From assembly GCF_000378625.1 (NCBI RefSeq), contig NZ_KB905169.1, positions 62,001 through 126,000 of the forward strand: a stretch of DNA of 64,000 nucleotides, given 5' to 3'. The notes below the pieces were generated by a model, which worked only from the letters and a program-made list of their open reading frames with translations, had not been told where the DNA came from and did not search any database. This DNA is from Colwellia piezophila ATCC BAA-637 (lineage in GTDB: Bacteria; Pseudomonadota; Gammaproteobacteria; Enterobacterales; Alteromonadaceae). The translations under genes were made by a program, and so were the position numbers. Shown here piece after piece: positions 58,551 through 64,000 of this stretch (positions within the stretch are counted from its first letter, which is position 1; each line of letters opens with the position of its first letter).

Positions 58551-59123
58551 ATGAAAAAAACAAGCCTGTTAATTACTACCTTTATTTTAGCGGTAACTGC
58601 GATTATCTCTCCTCTCACCTTAGCTTTTGAAGCAAATATTAATGAAACACAACAACAAAATTGGCGCACTGAATTAGCTAAAAGCTTACCCGTGCTTGGT
58701 CATCGTAATTTTATTGTTATTGCCGATTCTGCCTACCCATTACAAAGTAATCCTGGTATTAAAACAATTTATACCGGTGAGCAACAAATTGTAGTAGTGA
58801 AAGCAGTTCTTGCTGCCGTAGAAAATGCTGCTCATGTAAATGGCACCATATATGTTGATAAAGAATTAAGCTACGTGCCAGAAAAAAATGCCAAAGGTAT
58901 TGAGGCTTACCGTAAAGCGCTCGATAAAGTGTTAATCGGTAGAGATATACAACGCTTGCCACATATGGATATCATCAAAAAACTCGATGCCAGCGGCGAG
59001 TTATTTAACGTGGTTATTTTAAAAACCGACTTAACCCTGCCCTACACTTCAGTATTTATTGAACTTGGTGCAGGTTACTGGAATGAAGCATCAGAGACTG
59101 AGCTTAGAGAAAGTATGAAGTAA
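58551..59123 (+). CDS. Secreted RbsD/FucU-like protein
   Basis: 190 residues from the ATG at 58551, with GGAG 9 bases upstream; an ATG five codons earlier overlaps that site. A signal peptide ends near SPLTLAFE. The mature part has LPVLGHRNFIVIADSAYPL and IQRLPHMDIIKKL, and ends FIELGAGYW. This resembles the RbsD/FucU mutarotase family, which interconverts sugar anomers or ring forms, though conservation is partial. Known family members are cytoplasmic; this one is predicted to be exported. It lies between the metallophosphoesterase-LamG and S9 peptidase genes. Confidence 0.6.
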   Translation: MKKTSLLITTFILAVTAIISPLTLAFEANINETQQQNWRTELAKSLPVLGHRNFIVIADSAYPLQSNPGIKTIYTGEQQIVVVKAVLAAVENAAHVNGTIYVDKELSYVPEKNAKGIEAYRKALDKVLIGRDIQRLPHMDIIKKLDASGELFNVVILKTDLTLPYTSVFIELGAGYWNEASETELRESMK

Positions 59124-59189
59124 CCGTTTTTATACCGAGTAGAATCAAAAAACGGTAACTCTTTATAGTTCGATATGCAAGGAATAGTC

Positions 59190-61172
59190 ATGAGAAGTTA
59201 TTACAGACAAATTTTAAAATTATCTAACAAATACCCAGACATTTTTGTTTGTATTATCTTGCTGTTGTTCGCATTTTTAATGGCTAGTGTGGCAATTGCT
59301 AGCGAGGATAAATTAGTCCCCTTACCTATTAGTGCCTATGGCAGTTTACCTGATACTAGCCAAGTTAAACTTTCGCCTAGTGGTGACTCCATCGCTATGA
59401 TTAAAAATAGTAAGGGTACGTTAGTTTTAATGACGTACAGCTTTAAAAGCGGTAAAAAACGTTCTTTATTTCAAGCAGACAATAAAGAGGCAATCTTAAA
59501 GTGGTTTAAATGGGCAAATGATGACATTTTGCTGGTTAGCGCGAGTTATCCAACAAAATCAGCTCGCTCCATAAAATACTCCTTAACGCGCCTATACAAA
59601 TACGATTTATCAACACCTAAAGGCCTAGAATTACTGGTGAAATCGAGTGGTCAAAATGAAGAACACAATGCTCAAATTCAAGACAGGATTATTAGTTTAC
59701 TACCAGAAAGACCTGATCATATTTTGATGTCAATCGATTACGATATACCAGGAAAACCCTCTATTTATGATATTAATATTCGAACAAATAAAAGAAAACG
59801 CGTTAAAAAACCAAAACGTTTTGCTTCTAGCTGGTATGCAGATCAACAAGGCCACCCTCGCATAAGTGTTGGTAGAGATGAAACCAAAGTTATTTATAAA
59901 CTCTATGATATTAAGGGCAAGAAAATTCGCGATTTATGGTCATATAAGGTATTTGAGAAAAACAAAGTAAATATTATGGGTTTTGATATAAACCCCAATA
60001 TTTTGTACATCCGGGCTCTACACAATGGGCGTGATGCCATTTTCAAAGTCGATCTTAGCGATAAATCACTTAAACGTGAACTCGTATTAGCCAAGAAAAA
60101 ACGAGATGTTAAAGGCTCTTTAATATACTCCCCAAAAACACACGCTGTAGTAGGCATAAGTCAAGGTAGTGGCGATGATAATAAAACCTATTGGGACCCT
60201 GAGTACCTAGCCCTTAAAAAGTCGATAAATAAGGCACTTCCTAAGGCAAATAACTCAATCATTAGCATGTCAAAAGATCTTAATAAGTACGTATTATATT
60301 CAAGTTCAAAAACATCAGCCGGAGACTATTACCTAGGGGATAGAGCATCAAAGCAATTATTACACCTAGCCAGCCGTTATCCACAAATAAATGAAGGTAA
60401 TTATGCCCGCCAGAAAAAAGTAAAATTTAAAGCCCGTGATGGGTTAACAATTCATGGCTATCTCACCGTTCCTGTTGGCGATCATAAAGGCAAGCAACTA
60501 CCTGCCATAGTACTGCCTCATGGCGGTCCGATGTCACAAACTAGAGCAGGTTTTCATTATTGGGCGCAGTTATTCGCCAACCGAGGTTATGTCGTTTTTC
60601 AGCCCAACTTTCGAGGCTCTTCAGGTTATGGCTATGATTTTGAAATGGCTGCAATTCAAGCTTGGGGTGAAGCCATGCAAGATGACTTGCAAGATGCGGC
60701 AAATTGGTTAATGAAAAGAAAGTTTGTCGATTCAGAAAGGATTTGTATCGGTGGCGGTAGTTATGGTGGCTACGCTGCATTAATGGCAGCGGTGAAACAC
60801 GGAGATACGTTTAAGTGTGCTGCCAGTTTTGCTGGTGTTTCAGACCTAGAGCTTATTATTTCTAGAGCTCAAAAATTTTCTAACAGAGCAGTTATAGAGA
60901 AGCAAATAGGCACGGACAGTGACAAGCTAGAAGCTGCATCACCCGTTAATTTTGCTGAAAATATAAATATTCCTATTTTATTAATCCATGGCACAGAAGA
61001 CCGTGTTGTTGACGTTGAACATAGCCGAGATATGGCAGAAGAGCTTGAAGATTATGATAAAGAGTTTAGATACGTCGAGATTGAAGGCGCGAACCATTAC
61101 TTAAGTGTACAAAAACATAGAATTCAAACCTTAGAAGAAATGCTTACGTTTTTTGATAAGCATTTAAAATAA
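59190..61172 (+). CDS. S9-family prolyl-oligopeptidase-like serine hydrolase
   Basis: 660 residues from the ATG at 59190 with AAGGA 6 bases upstream. A hydrophobic segment at about 18-40 is a signal or anchor. An N-terminal beta-propeller (about 50-400) has DTSQVKLSPSGDSIAMI and similar strands. The C-terminal alpha/beta hydrolase has HGGPMSQ, Ser524 in GGSYGGYAAL, Asp604 in HGTEDRVV and His636 in GANHYLS, a complete triad. Family members cut short peptides. In a glycan locus it could process peptides attached to the polymer, or act as an esterase on small substrates; both are inference. Confidence 0.9.
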   Translation: MRSYYRQILKLSNKYPDIFVCIILLLFAFLMASVAIASEDKLVPLPISAYGSLPDTSQVKLSPSGDSIAMIKNSKGTLVLMTYSFKSGKKRSLFQADNKEAILKWFKWANDDILLVSASYPTKSARSIKYSLTRLYKYDLSTPKGLELLVKSSGQNEEHNAQIQDRIISLLPERPDHILMSIDYDIPGKPSIYDINIRTNKRKRVKKPKRFASSWYADQQGHPRISVGRDETKVIYKLYDIKGKKIRDLWSYKVFEKNKVNIMGFDINPNILYIRALHNGRDAIFKVDLSDKSLKRELVLAKKKRDVKGSLIYSPKTHAVVGISQGSGDDNKTYWDPEYLALKKSINKALPKANNSIISMSKDLNKYVLYSSSKTSAGDYYLGDRASKQLLHLASRYPQINEGNYARQKKVKFKARDGLTIHGYLTVPVGDHKGKQLPAIVLPHGGPMSQTRAGFHYWAQLFANRGYVVFQPNFRGSSGYGYDFEMAAIQAWGEAMQDDLQDAANWLMKRKFVDSERICIGGGSYGGYAALMAAVKHGDTFKCAASFAGVSDLELIISRAQKFSNRAVIEKQIGTDSDKLEAASPVNFAENINIPILLIHGTEDRVVDVEHSRDMAEELEDYDKEFRYVEIEGANHYLSVQKHRIQTLEEMLTFFDKHLK

Positions 61173-61295
61173 AAGTATTAAAACGCAGATAAACAACGTT
61201 CTAACTAAAAAATCAACTAAAACATCAACTAAAACAGGGCTTAGTAAAGCTGATGTGTGGCCGTGGAAGTAATGAAAAATCAATGGAGAATAAAC

Positions 61296-63146
61296 ATGGT
61301 TAAGTCAGGTCTTACAGCCCTTATGGTATTGTGTTCAATCTGCACATTTGCAGCAGAAAACAGCCCTTATGTGCATATAACGGGGGCCAATGATGCCGAA
61401 GTAATCCTCACTGATTTTACTAAGGATATACTAAAATTTAAGAGCATTAATGCTAACGTAAAAACTTTTAATGGTGTGAATATTACTTTTTCACAAGAAG
61501 ATGGCAGCGTTGAGGTTACTGCACCTCAGTCAGGTTGGGATCTTAAAGATTATTCAGCTTTTGTTGCTGATATCCGTAATAACAGTGATAAACCACTTTC
61601 ACTTGAAGGTCATATAGCTAAAAAATCCAATATTAGAGGTTACCTACACTTACAACCTGGTGAAACAGGTGCAATGATCATTTACCTGATGCGTGGACGC
61701 AAGACTTTCAGCGACTCTCGCAAACAAGACTTTCCGCATATGGCAGGCAAACCTGGCGGTCTAATGGAACACTATAAATCCTACAAATGGGACAAAATTA
61801 AGTTCTTTTTACTTAAAGATTTAGATGGAACCGCTGTTAATAAAAGTATCACCTTATTAAATCTTAGAGGTTTTGGCTCTAATGCCGTTTTATCTCAAAA
61901 AGAGATGAAAAACTATTCGCCATTTATTGACCCGTATGGCCAGTTCAAGCATGAAGATTGGGCTCTTAAGGTTAAATCTACCGAAGATATGAAACGCTCT
62001 TTGGCATTAGAAAAAACTAAAATAAGCCAAAATCCACGCCCTAAAGAATGGAATGAATATGGCGGTTGGAAAAATGGTCCTGTACTTGAAGCAACGGGTC
62101 ATTTTCGCACTCAAAAAATTGATGGCAAGTGGTGGCTAGTTGACCCAAAAGGACAACTATTCTGGTCAAATGGTATCTGCGGTATTAGTTATAATTCCAA
62201 CAGCGACTTGTCAAATGGCAAGAAGGCGTTTTACCAACAACTGCCACAAAAGTATTCGACTAAGTATGGTGCTAACTTTTATGTTGAAAACCTGAAATTA
62301 AAATATGGCAAAAACTGGCAACAAAAAGCAAAACAACATGTGCTCAGCAGAATGCCAAGTTGGGGAATAAACTCCTTTGGTAACTGGAGTAAACCGTCTC
62401 TATACCAAAATGCCAACATTGCTTATACGGTTCCAATTCACACCGCTAGCGCACGTACAAGTGAAAAAGCCTTACGAAATTATCTGAGAAAAGTACTTGC
62501 TAAAGATACCGTAACAAAAGCCGCTAATGATCCTTGGTTAATTGGTTACTTCGTTGATAATGAAATTCAATGGAAGCGGGAAACGATGGCTCCCGAGCTG
62601 TATTACAAAATTGTTAGAGAAGAAATAAAACGAGTCGCCCCAAATAAACTCTACCTTGGCAGCCGTTCAGCTGGCCATATTGGCGTCTATGGCGGCCATG
62701 GTAATAAATTAGATAAGCGGGCCCAGGCTGCCGCAGTAAAATATGTCGATGTGCTTAGTATTAACCGTTACCGTTTCTCACCATCCGATCTCATTATGCC
62801 TGAAGGCGCTGATGTGCCAATTATTATTGGCGAATATCATTTTGGTGCTGCAGACAGAGGCATGTTACATCCAGCTTATAATGGCTCTGTAGGCTCTCAA
62901 AAACAACGCTATCATGCATCTAAACATTACGTTAACGAAGCATTGCTTCACCCTAATATTGTCGGCATTCACTGGTGGACATACATAGATACCCCCCTAG
63001 CAGGTACAAGTAAACAAGGAGCAAACTTTCAAGTGGGATTTATTGATATTACTGACACCCCCTACCCTGATGTAATAAACGCCTTTAAAGAAGTGGGCTT
63101 CAACTTATATGAAACCAGAGCAAAAACAATAAAATCACAAAATTGA
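61296..63146 (+). CDS. GH50-like exo-beta-agarase-type enzyme
   Basis: 616 residues from the ATG at 61296 with GGAG 7 bases upstream; earlier in-frame starts at 61257 and 61272 lack a site. The signal peptide ends near CTFAAEN. A beta-sandwich (about 30-200) is followed by a TIM barrel opening with GKWWLVDPKGQLFWSNGICGI. The predicted acid/base is Glu423 in FVDNEIQW and the predicted nucleophile Glu513 in IGEYHFGAADRGM; both matches are typical of GH50. GH50 enzymes release neoagarobiose from agarose, but this branch may act on another sulfated galactan. It is the strongest pointer to a galactan-type backbone in the window. Confidence 0.8.
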   Translation: MVKSGLTALMVLCSICTFAAENSPYVHITGANDAEVILTDFTKDILKFKSINANVKTFNGVNITFSQEDGSVEVTAPQSGWDLKDYSAFVADIRNNSDKPLSLEGHIAKKSNIRGYLHLQPGETGAMIIYLMRGRKTFSDSRKQDFPHMAGKPGGLMEHYKSYKWDKIKFFLLKDLDGTAVNKSITLLNLRGFGSNAVLSQKEMKNYSPFIDPYGQFKHEDWALKVKSTEDMKRSLALEKTKISQNPRPKEWNEYGGWKNGPVLEATGHFRTQKIDGKWWLVDPKGQLFWSNGICGISYNSNSDLSNGKKAFYQQLPQKYSTKYGANFYVENLKLKYGKNWQQKAKQHVLSRMPSWGINSFGNWSKPSLYQNANIAYTVPIHTASARTSEKALRNYLRKVLAKDTVTKAANDPWLIGYFVDNEIQWKRETMAPELYYKIVREEIKRVAPNKLYLGSRSAGHIGVYGGHGNKLDKRAQAAAVKYVDVLSINRYRFSPSDLIMPEGADVPIIIGEYHFGAADRGMLHPAYNGSVGSQKQRYHASKHYVNEALLHPNIVGIHWWTYIDTPLAGTSKQGANFQVGFIDITDTPYPDVINAFKEVGFNLYETRAKTIKSQN

Positions 63147-63201
63147 TATTGTGCTGATAAAGTCCAAAAATTCAATCTAAAATTTCAAATTAGGAACCAA
63201 A

Positions 63202-63912
63202 ATGAAAGCCTTAATTACCCTATTAATACTTGTCTCTTTGTTGAGTTCCTGTGCAAGTGCGGTTAACAACGAGCAGCATCTTTTTATTCTATCAGGGCAA
63301 TCAAATATGGTTCGCATGGATGCTGATATAACATTCAGACCCAAATTAGAATCTACATTTGGCAAAAACAATGTCACCATAGTGAAAGACGCCAAAGGAG
63401 CACAACCTATTAGTCGCTGGGTTAAAAACTGGCAAGCACAAGATGGCTCATCTCCTGAGATTAGCGGCGACCTGTACGATCGCTTAATAACTAAGGTACA
63501 AGCCGCGTTAAAACATAAGAGCTATGACACGGTGACGTTTATCTGGATGCAAGGTGAACGTGACGCCAGAAAAGAGCATGGTGGGGTATACGCAAGCAGT
63601 CTAAACAAACTATACCAACAGTTATCCAGTGATCTTCATCGCACAGATATCAACTTTATTATTGGCCGTCTCAGTGATTTTGGCTTTCAAAAGCAGGGTT
63701 ACCCTGACTGGGAAAAAGTGCGTCAAGCTCAGGTACACGTTGCGACTCAACATCCTCGTGGTGCTTGGGTTAATACCGATGATCTTAATGACGGTATCAG
63801 TAGTAAGGGAAAAAAAATCAACAATGATCTGCATATGTCTGTTGAAGGCTATAAAATACTAGGTAACAGGTACGCCGAACAGGCAATAAAATTAATAGAG
63901 AGCAACCGTTAA
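63202..63912 (+). CDS. SASA/SGNH-type carbohydrate acetylesterase, lipoprotein
   Basis: 236 residues with AGGA 6 bases upstream and a lipobox LSSC (Cys17). LFILSGQSNMVRMD carries the nucleophile Ser in SGQSNM, FIWMQGERDA matches the WMQGE block, and NNDLHMSVEGYKILG supplies the D-x-H end of the triad. This is the sialate O-acetylesterase-like (DUF303/CE6-like) pattern in its short form. Such enzymes remove O-acetyl groups from sugars. It is intact, unlike the two remnants of a larger acetylesterase elsewhere in the window. It is the last gene of the visible plus-strand run. Confidence 0.88.
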   Translation: MKALITLLILVSLLSSCASAVNNEQHLFILSGQSNMVRMDADITFRPKLESTFGKNNVTIVKDAKGAQPISRWVKNWQAQDGSSPEISGDLYDRLITKVQAALKHKSYDTVTFIWMQGERDARKEHGGVYASSLNKLYQQLSSDLHRTDINFIIGRLSDFGFQKQGYPDWEKVRQAQVHVATQHPRGAWVNTDDLNDGISSKGKKINNDLHMSVEGYKILGNRYAEQAIKLIESNR

Positions 63913-63926
63913 TACAATAAATCAGC

Positions 63927-63963
63927 AATCCCTTTTATGCATTAGTGTGATTAACAAGGGATT
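63927..63963. terminator. Weak hairpin after the last gene
   Basis: AATCCCTT / AAGGGATT (63927-63934 and 63956-63963) with a 21-base loop and no T-tract. TTATGCATTAGT is directly repeated in and after it (63935-63946 and 63962-63973). It may be a terminator or the start of a repeat. Confidence 0.35.
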
Positions 63964-64000
63964 ATGCATTAGTTCAATCCTGAATTGACACTTTTGGTAA

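Overview
The window is AT-rich DNA from a marine gammaproteobacterium, most likely of the Alteromonadales (Colwellia or Thalassotalea type). This rests on a TonB receptor without a SusD partner, a LacI-type regulator, GlyGly-CTERM surface-sorting tails, a small TIGR02922-like protein, and the lipoprotein and codon style. Nearly the whole window is one large locus for breaking down a heavily sulfated polysaccharide. It holds eight S1-type (formylglycine) sulfatases, three GH2 enzymes, a GH43, a GH50-like enzyme, a clan GH-A enzyme with two carbohydrate-binding modules, two GH116/DUF608 paralogues, three right-handed beta-helix proteins, several esterases and a tryptophan-halogenase-like flavoprotein. 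The substrate cannot be fixed from sequence. GH2 plus a GH50-like enzyme and many sulfatases suggests a sulfated galactan; GH43 and the GH51-like catalytic domain suggest pentose (arabinose or xylose) branches.

Layout. 1-7.1 kb (+): sulfatase (5' end cut by the window), a lipoprotein fusing an esterase to a beta-helix, and a GH2 lipoprotein. 7.1-12.3 kb: loosely related genes (small lipoprotein, DUF418 membrane protein, lactonase-like propeller), a remnant of a sialate O-acetylesterase, a frameshifted IS110-family element and a TIGR02922-like gene. 12.7-26.8 kb (-): a long operon-like run read from 26.8 kb leftward: four sulfatases, SGNH esterase, an internally deleted acetylesterase, beta-helix protein with GlyGly-CTERM tail, GH43, periplasmic binding protein, then another sulfatase and beta-helix protein. 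27-33.6 kb (-): Sel1-repeat protein plus sulfatase, then a large surface protein with duplicated N-terminal modules. 34-49.1 kb (-): two GH2 genes flanking a LacI regulator, halogenase-like protein, TonB receptor, and the GH-A/CBM enzyme. 49.5-63.9 kb (+): sulfatase, two GH116-like Tat proteins, metallophosphoesterase-LamG, secreted RbsD-like protein, S9 peptidase, GH50-like enzyme, and SGNH/SASA esterase.

Working model (inference). Surface proteins and secreted enzymes bind and cut the polymer, the TonB receptor imports oligosaccharides, and periplasmic sulfatases, esterases and exo-glycosidases strip them to sugars. The main transcription units are preceded by palindromes with a central CpG typical of LacI-family operators, in two flavours (AACGTT core and AGCGCT core), so two regulators may act here although only one is encoded. 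The window contains no sulfatase-maturing enzyme, no inner-membrane sugar transporter and no sugar-catabolic enzymes, so these must lie elsewhere.

Two 159-bp miniature elements with 16-bp terminal inverted repeats lie in the intergenic regions on either side of the 31-37 kb block.
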